64,000 nt of DNA, from the NCBI RefSeq assembly GCF_024809975.1, contig NZ_JANUDY010000007.1, forward strand, positions 1 through 64,000. The letters run 5' to 3'. Origin of the DNA: Comamonas sp. BIGb0152 (GTDB lineage: Bacteria > Pseudomonadota > Gammaproteobacteria > Burkholderiales > Burkholderiaceae_C). The notes under the pieces were generated by a model, which worked only from the letters and a program-made list of their open reading frames with translations, did not search any database and was not told the DNA's origin. This document shows, one piece after another, positions 16,365-24,350 of the stretch (positions are counted from its first letter, which is position 1; each line of letters begins with the position of its first letter). The position numbers and the translations under genes were made by a program.

Positions 16365-18191
16365 TTAATCTTGCGCCTGGTTGCGCTGCAAAGCCCACAT
16401 GCTGGCGTAGCGCGCACCCAGTGCCAGCAGCTGCGCATGCGTGCCGCGCTCCACAATGCGGCCGGCATCCATCACCAAAATTTCGTGCGCGTCCACCACG
16501 GTGGACAGGCGGTGGGCAATCACCAAGGTGGTCTTGCCTTGCGCGGCTTTTTGCAGCTCCAGCTGAATGGCGCGCTCATTGGCCGAATCCAAGGCCGAGG
16601 TGGCCTCATCAAAGATGAGGATCGGTGGGTTCTTCAGCAAGGTGCGGGCAATGGCCACGCGCTGCTTTTCACCGCCTGAGAGCTTGAGGCCGCGCTCGCC
16701 CACGCGGGTGGCATAGCCCTCGGGTGAGGCGGCGATCATCGTGTGGATGCGCGCCGCCTGCGCGGCCTGCACCACCTCGTCTTGCGAGGCGCCGGGCCGG
16801 CCATAGGCGATGTTGTAGGCAACGGTGTCATTGAACAACACCGTATCCTGCGGCACGATGCCAATGGCGCGGCGCAGGCTGTCCTGCGTCAGACCGCGGA
16901 TATCCTGGCCCGCAATGCGGATGGCGCCGGCCTGCACGTCGTAAAAGCGGAAGATCAGCCGCGCCAAGGTGGATTTGCCGGCGCCCGAGGGCCCCACCAC
17001 GGCGACGGTCTTGCCCGCAGGCACGACAAAACTCAGCCCTTGCAAAATAGGCCGGTCCGGGTGGTAGGCAAAATGCACATCGTCAAAACGCAGCTCGGGC
17101 TCTGCCTGCAGCGCCAACGGCTGAGCGTCTGGCGCATCGGCCACTTCGCGCTGCTGGTCCATCAGCACAAACATGCGGTCCAGGTCGGTCAGGCTTTGTT
17201 TGATCTCGCGGTACAAGGTGCCCAAAAAATTGAGCGGAATGTACAGCTGGATCATGAAGGCATTGATCATCACCAGATCGCCCAGGCTCAACCGGCCATC
17301 GACCACGCCCTGGGTGGCACGCCAGAGCATGGCCACCAGCGCCACCGCAATGATCAGTTGCTGGCCGCTGTTGAGCAGGCTCAGACTGCTTTGGCTCTTG
17401 AGGCGCGAGCGGCGCAGTTTTTCCAGATCCCCGTCGTAGCGCTGTGCTTCAAAGCTTTCGTTATTGAAGTATTTGACGGTCTCGTAGTTCAGCAGCGAAT
17501 CAATGGCCTTGCTGTGCGCGGCGGAGTCGATGAGGTTGGCCTCGCGCCGGAAGTGCGTGCGCCACTGGGTGAGCACCACAGTGAAGCTGATGTAGACCGT
17601 GAGCGCCACGATGGTGATGATGGCAAACCAGATATCGAACTGAACGGCCAAAATGCCCAGCACCAGCGCCAGCTCGATGAGGGTGGGCACGATGCTGTAG
17701 AGCGAGTAGGAGATCAGGGACTCCACGCCTTTGACGCCGCGCTCGATATCGCGGGTCATGCCGCCCGTCTGGCGCTCCAGGTGAAAGCACAGGCTCATGG
17801 CATGTAAATGCTCAAAGGTCTGCAGCGCAATCGCGCGCGCTGCGCCTTGCGTGGCCTTGGAGAACACCAGCTCGCGCAGCTCGCCAAACACCGAGGTCAC
17901 AAGCCGCAGGCCCCCATAGGCGAGCAGCAAGCCCAGCGGTACCACCAGCAGGGCCTGCGGGTTGCCCGGCCGGATGTCGAGCGCATCGACCACATGCTTG
18001 AGCAGCACCGGCACCCCGACATTGGCCACCTTGGCGCCCACCATCAGCAGCAGTGCAGCCAGCACCCGCCACTTGTAGGTCCAGAGGTAGGGCAACAGGC
18101 GCTTCAAAGTGCGGCCGTCGCCAGCGGTCAGAGGTTTTCCATCACTGGAGCTAGGGTTTGTGGCGGCTGGCGCCTCGGCTAAACGTCGCAT
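16365..18191 (-). CDS. Atm1/HMT1-type ABC exporter (fused permease-ATPase)
   Basis: This 608-residue half-transporter has a six-helix ABC transmembrane domain (about 30-340) with the ATM1-type segments LSLCFHLERQTGGMTRDIERG-like and NYETVKYFNNE. The nucleotide-binding domain (about 370-605) has Walker A GPSGAGKST, signature LSGGEKQRVAI and Walker B LIFDEATSALD. The YFNNE and RQTG segments are characteristic of Atm1/ABCB7 exporters of glutathione-linked Fe-S or heavy-metal cargo. The start was set at ATG 18191, and longer frames would run into the divergent thioesterase. The intergenic gap is only 41 bp. Confidence 0.87.
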   Translation of the reverse strand: MRRLAEAPAATNPSSSDGKPLTAGDGRTLKRLLPYLWTYKWRVLAALLLMVGAKVANVGVPVLLKHVVDALDIRPGNPQALLVVPLGLLLAYGGLRLVTSVFGELRELVFSKATQGAARAIALQTFEHLHAMSLCFHLERQTGGMTRDIERGVKGVESLISYSLYSIVPTLIELALVLGILAVQFDIWFAIITIVALTVYISFTVVLTQWRTHFRREANLIDSAAHSKAIDSLLNYETVKYFNNESFEAQRYDGDLEKLRRSRLKSQSSLSLLNSGQQLIIAVALVAMLWRATQGVVDGRLSLGDLVMINAFMIQLYIPLNFLGTLYREIKQSLTDLDRMFVLMDQQREVADAPDAQPLALQAEPELRFDDVHFAYHPDRPILQGLSFVVPAGKTVAVVGPSGAGKSTLARLIFRFYDVQAGAIRIAGQDIRGLTQDSLRRAIGIVPQDTVLFNDTVAYNIAYGRPGASQDEVVQAAQAARIHTMIAASPEGYATRVGERGLKLSGGEKQRVAIARTLLKNPPILIFDEATSALDSANERAIQLELQKAAQGKTTLVIAHRLSTVVDAHEILVMDAGRIVERGTHAQLLALGARYASMWALQRNQAQD

Positions 18192-18232
18192 GGGAGACAA
18201 TTGTGGGTTTGTTATAGACCTCGATTGTGCCC

Positions 18233-18646
18233 ATGAATACTCCACGCACCGCATCCGACGAGCTGCCCCAGGACAAAGAGCTGGTTTTGCGCGTTGTGCC
18301 CATGCCCGCTGACTGCAATGCCAACGGCGATATTTTTGGTGGCTGGGTCATGTCGCAGGTGGACCTGGGCGGATCCGTGCTGCCGCTGCGCCACTCACGG
18401 GGCCGCACCGTTACCGTGGCGGTCAATGAGTTCATCTTCAAGCAGCCGGTGCGCGTGGGCGATATCCTGTCGTTCTACGCCAAGCTGGTCAAAGTGGGCA
18501 CCACGTCGATGACGGTCGAGGTCGAGGTGTTCGCCGAGCGCCTGTCCAAGCAAGGCCAGTTCTTCAAGGTCACCCAGGCCACCTTGACCTATGTCGCCAT
18601 TGACGAGGAAGGCCATCCCCGCACGGTGCCCCCGCTGCCGGTTTGA
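18233..18646 (+). CDS. acyl-CoA thioesterase, YciA-type hotdog
   Basis: This 137-residue single hotdog domain has the YciA/ACOT signature GDIFGGWVMSQVDLGG near residues 30-46, with the catalytic Asp, and VAVNEFIFKQPVRVGDILSFYA. It probably hydrolyses short- to medium-chain acyl-CoAs in the cytoplasm. ATG 18233 is used, with GTG 18227 possible. It is divergent from the Atm1 exporter and followed by a strong terminator. Confidence 0.88.
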   Translation: MNTPRTASDELPQDKELVLRVVPMPADCNANGDIFGGWVMSQVDLGGSVLPLRHSRGRTVTVAVNEFIFKQPVRVGDILSFYAKLVKVGTTSMTVEVEVFAERLSKQGQFFKVTQATLTYVAIDEEGHPRTVPPLPV

Positions 18647-18673
18647 TCGGCCCACCCCGGCCTCAGAAACACC

Positions 18674-18714
18674 AAAGCCGCTGCAACGCAAGATCTGCGC
18701 TGCAACGGCTTTTT
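18674..18714. terminator. bidirectional rho-independent terminator
   Basis: AAAGCCG (18674-18680) pairs with CGGCTTT (18706-18712). Inside it, TGCAACGCA pairs with TGCGCTGCA around a short AGATC loop with one mismatch. A TTTTT run (18710-18714) follows for the plus-strand thioesterase transcript. The mirror image can serve the leftward bactofilin gene. Confidence 0.85.
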
Positions 18715-18748
18715 CACAAGCGCCGGGCCAAGCTGCCGGCCTCAGCCG

Positions 18749-19375
18749 TCAAGCCAGGCTTTCGGCGGGCTTTTCCGTCTTGCTGGCGGGGGTGCTGGTG
18801 CTGGCGGCCACCGGCTTGCGCGTGCTGTTGGAGCACTCGATCTCACCGGTCAGCTGGCCACCTTCTTCGATGATGACCTTGCCGTAGCGGATCTTGCCGT
18901 GTACGCGGCCGCTGCCAAAAATCACCAGCTTGTCGCGCACCGTCAGGTTGCCTTCGAACTCGCCATGGATCTCGGCGATGTCGATTTCTGCCGAACCCCG
19001 GAAAGCGCCATCAGCGGTGATCTGGATCACGCGGGAGTCCATCGTGGCCTCAACCGTGCCTTCCACCACCAAGGTGTCGCAATCGGTGATCTCGACACCC
19101 TTGAGCTTGATGTTCGGGCCGACAGTCAGTTTGCTGCCGGTGCTGGCGGTGGTATCAGTGGTCACAGTGCTGGTGTAGGAAGAAGTAGGGGATGGGCTGC
19201 TGGGTTCATCGGCCTTGTGGCCACTCAGGTTGCCGCCGAGCACGGAACTGGCAGAACCCGCTGCCGTGCTGGGCAAGGTACTGCCCGACGTATTGGAGGG
19301 TGAGCCTCCCAGAAACTTGGAGGCGGAAGTGTCATTGTCACGGCGTCCGCCGAAAAAAGGGTTTTGTACAGCCAT
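18749..19375 (-). CDS. bactofilin (polymer-forming cytoskeletal protein)
   Basis: In this 208-residue protein, residues about 85-180 form the bactofilin beta-helix: repeats such as VEITDCDTLVVEGTVEATM, GAFRGSAEIDIAEIHGEFEGNLTV and SGRVHGKIRYGKVIIEEGGQLTGEI. Disordered Ser/Thr/Pro-rich tails sit on both sides. Bactofilins polymerise without nucleotides and act in cell shape or polar localisation. AAGGAGAACCG before ATG 19375 confirms the start. It is monocistronic, with a terminator shared with the convergent thioesterase. No M23 peptidase partner lies beside it. Confidence 0.9.
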   Translation of the reverse strand: MAVQNPFFGGRRDNDTSASKFLGGSPSNTSGSTLPSTAAGSASSVLGGNLSGHKADEPSSPSPTSSYTSTVTTDTTASTGSKLTVGPNIKLKGVEITDCDTLVVEGTVEATMDSRVIQITADGAFRGSAEIDIAEIHGEFEGNLTVRDKLVIFGSGRVHGKIRYGKVIIEEGGQLTGEIECSNSTRKPVAASTSTPASKTEKPAESLA

Positions 19376-19547
19376 CGGTTCTCCTTGTGAAAAGCTTCTA
19401 CATGCTATTCAATTTATAGCTAGGGTGTTCACAAAATTTGACACTAGTCGTAACAGACGGCAACCCTGGCCGTCTTTCTTATCAATACTTTCACCACGCG
19501 GACAAATCTCACAATTCCCAACACCCAGAACGCTGCGCAAGTCCAGT

Positions 19548-20063
19548 TCAGGACACGATATAGGCCGCCGTGGCGGTGGCCAGCAACTGGCCGCTGTGGT
19601 CGCAAAAATCAGAGCGCGTGGTGGCCACGCGCGATCCGAGTCGCAGCACACGGGCCTGCATCACAAACGGGCCCTGGGTGCCTGGGCGCAAATAGTCCAC
19701 CCGCAAATCAATGGTGCCCAACTTGGCAAAACGCATCAAGCGCTGCATCACCGGCTCGCCCAGGTGCTTGGCACCCGAGGCGGCCATCACCGCCATGCCG
19801 CCCAGCGCATCGAGACTGGCGCTGATGACGCCGCCATGCACACGCTGCAGACCAAAATGGCCAATCAGCTCAGCGCGCATCTCCAAGCTCGCCCAGACCG
19901 CATCGTCCTGCACCGACTGGAGCTTCAGCCCCAGCAGCTTGTTGAAGACAATGCGCTCTTCAAAAATCTCGCGCATGCCCTCCACATAGGCGCTATCCAA
20001 ACCCTGCATAGAGACATAGGCTGCTGCGGCAGAGTGGGAAGTGGGTGGCGTCGGGCTGGTCAT
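19548..20063 (-). CDS. PaaI-type hotdog thioesterase
   Basis: In this 171-residue protein, residues about 30-165 are a PaaI/YigI hotdog domain: HFGLQRVHGGVISASLDALGGMAV (HGG loop with a catalytic acidic residue), IDLRVDYLRPG and TTRSDFCDHSGQLLATATAAYIV. It probably hydrolyses an aryl- or acyl-CoA thioester. ATG 20063 was chosen because longer frames run toward the divergent glycosyltransferase start at 20162. The 170-bp gap to bactofilin contains an AT-rich stretch but no assignable promoter. Confidence 0.84.
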   Translation of the reverse strand: MTSPTPPTSHSAAAAYVSMQGLDSAYVEGMREIFEERIVFNKLLGLKLQSVQDDAVWASLEMRAELIGHFGLQRVHGGVISASLDALGGMAVMAASGAKHLGEPVMQRLMRFAKLGTIDLRVDYLRPGTQGPFVMQARVLRLGSRVATTRSDFCDHSGQLLATATAAYIVS

Positions 20064-20161
20064 CCGCAGGAGTATGCAGCCAAGTCCCAGGCACGGCAAT
20101 CGCAGATTCCACTGGCCCCAGGCGCGCCATGCGCTAGACTGCGCGCAACTGCAGCACATCT

Positions 20162-21229
20162 ATGCCTGAAACCCTGCCCCCCGCCCTGCCGACCGCCCGT
20201 ACCGCGCCCAGGCCGCCTTTGCGGCTGAGCTGCGTGGTGCCCGCCTATAACGAAGCCAGCAACCTGGAAGCCTTTCTGCCCGCCTTGTACGAGACGGTGC
20301 GCGCGCTGTCCGTGGACTGCGAGATTGTGCTGGTCAACGATGGCAGCAAGGATGCGACCGATGAGGTGGCCCAGCGCCTGGGCCAGCAATTGCCACTGCA
20401 CTACATCCAGCTGGCGCGCAATTTCGGCAAGGAAGCGGCGATGACCGCCGGGCTGGACTATGCACGCGGCAATGCCGTGCTGTTGATCGATGCCGATTTC
20501 CAGCACCCGCTGGCCTTGATCGCCGAGATGGTGCAGCTGTGGCAAAGCGGCTATGACATGGTCTATGGCGTCATCGCCGACCGCGCCGGCGAGGCCAAGG
20601 CCAAGCGCTGGGGCACCTGGCTGTTCTACTACCTGATGAACCGCGACAACGCCGTCCATATCCCCGAGAATGCCGGCGATTTCCGGCTGATGGACCGCAA
20701 GGTGGTGGATGCGCTGCGCCAGCTGCCCGAGCGCAACCGCTTCATGAAGGGCCTGTACGCCTGGGTCGGCTTCAAAAGCGTGGCCCTGCCCTTTGTGCCC
20801 GATAGCCGGCGCAGCGGCCAGTCCAGCTTCAACTTCACCCGGCTGTTTGGCCTGGCGTTCCAGGGGCTGACCTCGTTCACCACCTTGCCGCTGCGCATCT
20901 GGAGCCTGGTGGGCTTTTGCATCTCGGTGATGGCCATCATCTACGGCATTTACATCACCATCGAGACCATCGTGCTGGACAACCCCATCGACGGCTGGCC
21001 GACCTTGGCCGCTGGCCTGATGCTGTTCTCCGGCGTTCAGCTGATGTCCATCGGCATGCTGGGTGAGTACATTGGCCGCATTTACGACGAGGTCAAGCGC
21101 CGGCCGCTGTATGTGGTGGCCCAAAACGATGACCGCAGCCCCGTGACCAGCGAGCCGGCTGCAGCTGCGTTGGTGCCGGCATCGGCCACCGCGCCCGCCC
21201 CCGTGGCCCCCATGCCGCCGGAGTCCTGA
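20162..21229 (+). CDS. polyprenyl-phosphate glycosyltransferase (GtrB/ArnC/FlmF-type GT2)
   Basis: This 355-residue GT2 begins RLSCVVPAYNEASNLEAFLP and has DGSKDATDEV, the DADFQHP motif and QSSFNFTRLFGLAF. Two C-terminal membrane helices (about 250-315) follow. This is the architecture of enzymes that transfer a sugar from a nucleotide donor to undecaprenyl phosphate at the inner membrane (GtrB, ArnC, FlmF). It ends in an Ala/Pro tail. It is followed 2 bp later by a GtrA-type gene and then a ChbG/YdjC deacetylase gene, suggesting that the lipid-linked sugar is flipped and deacetylated. Confidence 0.87.
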   Translation: MPETLPPALPTARTAPRPPLRLSCVVPAYNEASNLEAFLPALYETVRALSVDCEIVLVNDGSKDATDEVAQRLGQQLPLHYIQLARNFGKEAAMTAGLDYARGNAVLLIDADFQHPLALIAEMVQLWQSGYDMVYGVIADRAGEAKAKRWGTWLFYYLMNRDNAVHIPENAGDFRLMDRKVVDALRQLPERNRFMKGLYAWVGFKSVALPFVPDSRRSGQSSFNFTRLFGLAFQGLTSFTTLPLRIWSLVGFCISVMAIIYGIYITIETIVLDNPIDGWPTLAAGLMLFSGVQLMSIGMLGEYIGRIYDEVKRRPLYVVAQNDDRSPVTSEPAAAALVPASATAPAPVAPMPPES

Positions 21230-21231
21230 GC

Positions 21232-21651
21232 TTGCTGATCGCTGCCTTGGCCCATCGCCTGCGCAGGCTGCCGCAGGGCCTGCAGTTTATTGCCGTGGGC
21301 GGCTCGGCCGCTGCCACGCATTTGCTGGTGGTTCTGTTGCTGGTGGGCGGCGCGGGCATGGCGCCGCTGCTGGCCAATGTGCTGGCTTTTCTGGTCGCCT
21401 TTGTCGTCAGCTACAGCGGCCATGCCTGGCTGACCTTTGCGGATAAAAACGCGCCCCACGCCCAGGCGCTGCCGCGTTTTTTTCTGGTGGCCTGCAGCTC
21501 CTTCGCGCTCAATGAACTGCTCTATTACCTGGCGCTCAACCAGTTGCACTGGCACTATGCCTGGAGCCTGGTCGCCGTGCTGGTCGTCGTGGCGGTATTC
21601 ACCTTTGTCGCGGCCAAGTGCTGGGCCTTTGCCCATGCGGCGCCGCACTGA
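21232..21651 (+). CDS. GtrA-family membrane protein
   Basis: This 139-residue protein has four membrane helices and the GtrA signature QFIAVGGSAAATHLLVVLLL, with AFLVAFVVSYSGHAWLTF. GtrA proteins are thought to flip polyprenyl-phosphate-linked sugars across the inner membrane. The start is TTG 21232, two bases after the upstream stop, so translation is likely coupled. It lies between the matching GT2 and a polysaccharide-deacetylase-like gene. Confidence 0.82.
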   Translation: MLIAALAHRLRRLPQGLQFIAVGGSAAATHLLVVLLLVGGAGMAPLLANVLAFLVAFVVSYSGHAWLTFADKNAPHAQALPRFFLVACSSFALNELLYYLALNQLHWHYAWSLVAVLVVVAVFTFVAAKCWAFAHAAPH

Positions 21652-21656
21652 GCACC

Positions 21657-22481
21657 ATGAAGCACATCACCCTCTGCGCCGATGATTTTGCGCTGCACCC
21701 TGCCGTGGATGCCGCCGTGCTGGAGCTGGCCGCGCTGGGCCGCCTCTCCGCCACCAGCTGCATGACGACCGCACCGGGCTGGCGCGCAGCAGCACGGGCC
21801 TTGCCAGCGGTGCGCGACCAGCTGGACCTGGGCCTGCATTTCAACCTGACCGAAGGCCATGGCGTCGCGCCCGATACGGCGATCACCCGCATTCTCAGCC
21901 AGGCCTATACCGCCCGGCTGTCTGCTGCTGCGCTGCGCGACGCCTGGCGCCGCCAGCTCGATGCGTTTGAGGATGCACTGGGCATGCCGCCCGCCTACGT
22001 AGACGGCCACCAGCATGTGCACCAGCTGCCCGGCGTGCGCAAAGCGATGCTGGCTGAACTTGACGCGCGCTATGGCGCAGCAGCCCGGCAGATCTGGATC
22101 CGCTCCACGGCCCCCGCAGGCGCTTTGCGCTGGCAGGCCAAATCGGCCACGATTGCGCTCTTGGGCGGCTACCGCCTCAGCCACCAGCTGCAGCGCCAGC
22201 GCTGGGCGACGAACCAGGGCTTTGCGGGGGTCTATGGTTTTGATGCGCCGACGGAGGCCGCCTATGGCGGCTTGATGGCGCAATGGCTGGCCGAGTGCCA
22301 AGACGGCAGCCTCTTGATGTGCCACCCCGCGCAAACACCGATGCCAGGCGACGCGATTGGCCAGCAGCGGCCGGTGGAATGGGCCTATCTGCGCTCGCCC
22401 GCGTTTGGCGAGCTGCTGGCAGCGCAAGACTGCCGCATTGGCAAGCTGGTGCCTGCCAAGGCTGCGCTTACAGACCGCTGA
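21657..22481 (+). CDS. ChbG/HpnK (YdjC-family) carbohydrate deacetylase
   Basis: This 274-residue protein has the YdjC-family metal-binding motifs: the leading ITLCADDFALHPAVDAAV (DD), LGLHFNLTEG (HxH-like) and YVDGHQHVHQLPGV. HPAQTPMPGD lies toward the end. Members deacetylate acetylated amino sugars: ChbG acts on chitooligosaccharides, HpnK on hopanoid glycosides, and NaxD on polyprenyl-linked GalNAc for lipid A modification. Coupling to GtrB- and GtrA-like genes favours a NaxD-like role. It converges on the enoyl-CoA hydratase gene, and the two coding 3' ends overlap by 14 bp. Confidence 0.84.
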   Translation: MKHITLCADDFALHPAVDAAVLELAALGRLSATSCMTTAPGWRAAARALPAVRDQLDLGLHFNLTEGHGVAPDTAITRILSQAYTARLSAAALRDAWRRQLDAFEDALGMPPAYVDGHQHVHQLPGVRKAMLAELDARYGAAARQIWIRSTAPAGALRWQAKSATIALLGGYRLSHQLQRQRWATNQGFAGVYGFDAPTEAAYGGLMAQWLAECQDGSLLMCHPAQTPMPGDAIGQQRPVEWAYLRSPAFGELLAAQDCRIGKLVPAKAALTDR

Positions 22482-23250
22482 AGTTGGGTTTGCGCTTTTC
22501 CATAAAGGCCTGCATCGCCTCTTTGGCAGCGGGCTGCTGCAGCAGATCGGCAAACACACGGCCCTCTTCGGCAATGCGGGACTGAACGGCCGCCATCTGC
22601 CCGCTCTTGAGCAAGCGCTTGCTGGCCATCAAGGAGGCCAGCGGCTTGGCCGCCAGCTTGGCGGCTTGTGCCTGGGCAATGGTGTTGCATTCAGTCGGCG
22701 GCACCACGCGGTTGACCAGGCCCACTTCCAAGGCCGCCTCGGCCATGAAGGGATCGCCCAGCAGCAAGGCCTCGGAGGCACGCTGGTGGCCCATCAGCTG
22801 GGGCAGCAGCAGGCTGGATGCGCCTTCGGGGCAGAAGCCCAGGTTGACAAAGGGCAAGGAGAACATCGCATTGTCACCGGCATAGACCAGGTCGCAGTGC
22901 AGCAGCATCGTCGTGCCAATGCCCACGGCCGGGCCGCAGACGGCTGCGACGATGGGCTTGGGGAAGGCTGCCAGCGCTTGCAGAAATTGGAAAGGCGGCG
23001 CGTTGTCATCGGGTTGGGGGCCATGGAGGAAATCACCCAGGTCGTTGCCCGCCGTGAACACCGAGGCATCGCCTTGGAACAGCACCACACGCACCTCGGT
23101 GCTGCTGGCGGCCTGCTGCAAGATCTCCGCCAAGGCCAGGTACATGGCGCCGGTCAGCGAGTTCTTTTTGGCCACCCGGTTGAAGGTGATGGTGCAGATG
23201 CCCGCTTCGGCCAGCACCCGGATATCGTCGCAAGAGGATTGGATCGTCAT
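22468..23250 (-). CDS. enoyl-CoA hydratase/isomerase family protein
   Basis: This 260-residue crotonase-fold enzyme has the oxyanion-hole segments DASVFTAGNDLGDFL and AVCGPAVGIGTTMLLHCDLVY, then LPFVNLGFCPEGASSLLLPQLMG with an acidic residue at the catalytic position. The C-terminal AMQAFMEKRKPNFSGL is the common family ending. Expected reaction: hydration of trans-2-enoyl-CoA, or isomerisation of it. It is the last gene of the leftward beta-oxidation cluster. Confidence 0.88.
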   Translation of the reverse strand: MTIQSSCDDIRVLAEAGICTITFNRVAKKNSLTGAMYLALAEILQQAASSTEVRVVLFQGDASVFTAGNDLGDFLHGPQPDDNAPPFQFLQALAAFPKPIVAAVCGPAVGIGTTMLLHCDLVYAGDNAMFSLPFVNLGFCPEGASSLLLPQLMGHQRASEALLLGDPFMAEAALEVGLVNRVVPPTECNTIAQAQAAKLAAKPLASLMASKRLLKSGQMAAVQSRIAEEGRVFADLLQQPAAKEAMQAFMEKRKPNFSGL

Positions 23251-23343
23251 AACAGTCTCTCAAAAAAAGGGTCGGTGCCGGGCCCGGGCCACTGCCAGGG
23301 CGCGCACCGAAGACGCTGGCATGCTAACCGGATTTGGCCTGCC

Positions 23344-24186
23344 TTATTCCTTGTAATAGACCAGCTGGTGGCTGGTGGCCAGCAAAACGCCCTGGGGCGA
23401 CCAGATCTGTGCGGTCTGGTCAAAAAAACCATCCCGGAACCCCTGGCCCTGGGCCTGGGCCAGCACCGGTTGGGTGCCCACCGCTGCCAGTTGCTCGGCG
23501 CTGGCATGCACATACACCGTCAAGGAGACGGTGCCCACCGGCACACGCGTGGCGCGGCGCAGCCAGATGCGGGGAAAGAAAACATCGCACAGCGAGGTCA
23601 GCGCCGGCACATCGAGCGGGCGCGGGGGCTCATCACTGACCCACATGCGGGTCAGGCTCGGGCTGGTCGCGCCATCCCACTCCGTCGGATAGCCGCCCAC
23701 CAGCGGCCGGATGTGGTAGCGGTTCAGCCATTCCACGCGGAAGTCGGTGGTATAGCGCTCCACCGCGCTGGAGGGCGGCACCTCGGGCATCGCATGCTCA
23801 TCGTCCGACCAGGTGCTGCGCGCCAGGGCGGTCATGGCCGTGGCCGTCGTGGTGGTGGACCACTGGCCCTCGGCATCTTGCTCGCGCAAGCTGATGATCC
23901 AGTGCTGGGTGCTGCGGTTGGTGCGGACGGGGATAGCTTCAATCACATAAGGCCGCTCGCCCACGGCGCCGGCGTAGTTCACGGTGATCGCCACCAGATC
24001 CCCCAGGCGCTGCGGGTGCTGCAGCACGGCCTGGGCCACTTGCGCTGCTGTTATGCCGCCATAGGGCCCGACCATGTTCCAGTAGTCTTTGCTGGCCTGC
24101 GCCGCGTACTGGTTCTGGCCGCTGGGCTCCATGGCCATGGCACGGTCAAAGGCATGGCGGGCGCTGTTGGAGGAGAGTTCACTCAT
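23344..24186 (-). CDS. TesB-like acyl-CoA thioesterase (double hotdog)
   Basis: This protein of about 280 residues looks like two fused hotdog units. The N-terminal half (GPYGGITAAQVAQAVLQHPQ) contains the family turn, and the C-terminal half has SLTRMWVSDEPPRPLDVPAL, VSLTVYVHASAEQL and the terminal ATSHQLVYYKE. Family members hydrolyse medium- to long-chain acyl-CoAs. The start was set at ATG 24186, preceded by GAAAGA; ATG 24231 is possible. It lies between thiolase and enoyl-CoA hydratase in the same direction. Confidence 0.78.
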   Translation of the reverse strand: MSELSSNSARHAFDRAMAMEPSGQNQYAAQASKDYWNMVGPYGGITAAQVAQAVLQHPQRLGDLVAITVNYAGAVGERPYVIEAIPVRTNRSTQHWIISLREQDAEGQWSTTTTATAMTALARSTWSDDEHAMPEVPPSSAVERYTTDFRVEWLNRYHIRPLVGGYPTEWDGATSPSLTRMWVSDEPPRPLDVPALTSLCDVFFPRIWLRRATRVPVGTVSLTVYVHASAEQLAAVGTQPVLAQAQGQGFRDGFFDQTAQIWSPQGVLLATSHQLVYYKE

Positions 24187-24350
24187 TCGGACATCTTTCG
24201 CAGAAATTTTTGAATCCACTGAAAACGCCATATGCCCGTACCATGCCTTTTAAGACCGGCCTTGCAGTTGCATTTTCTGCCACCCAACAGTAGCAGCCTG
24301 CGGCGTCTGCTGCAGCCCTGTGGGCGACAGACGCCGTGGCCTGCGCCGGT

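Noticed and set aside
22357-24213. 618-residue plus-strand open frame
   Set aside because: It runs antisense across the enoyl-CoA hydratase and thioesterase genes, both of which have clear family motifs. Its composition is a typical shadow.
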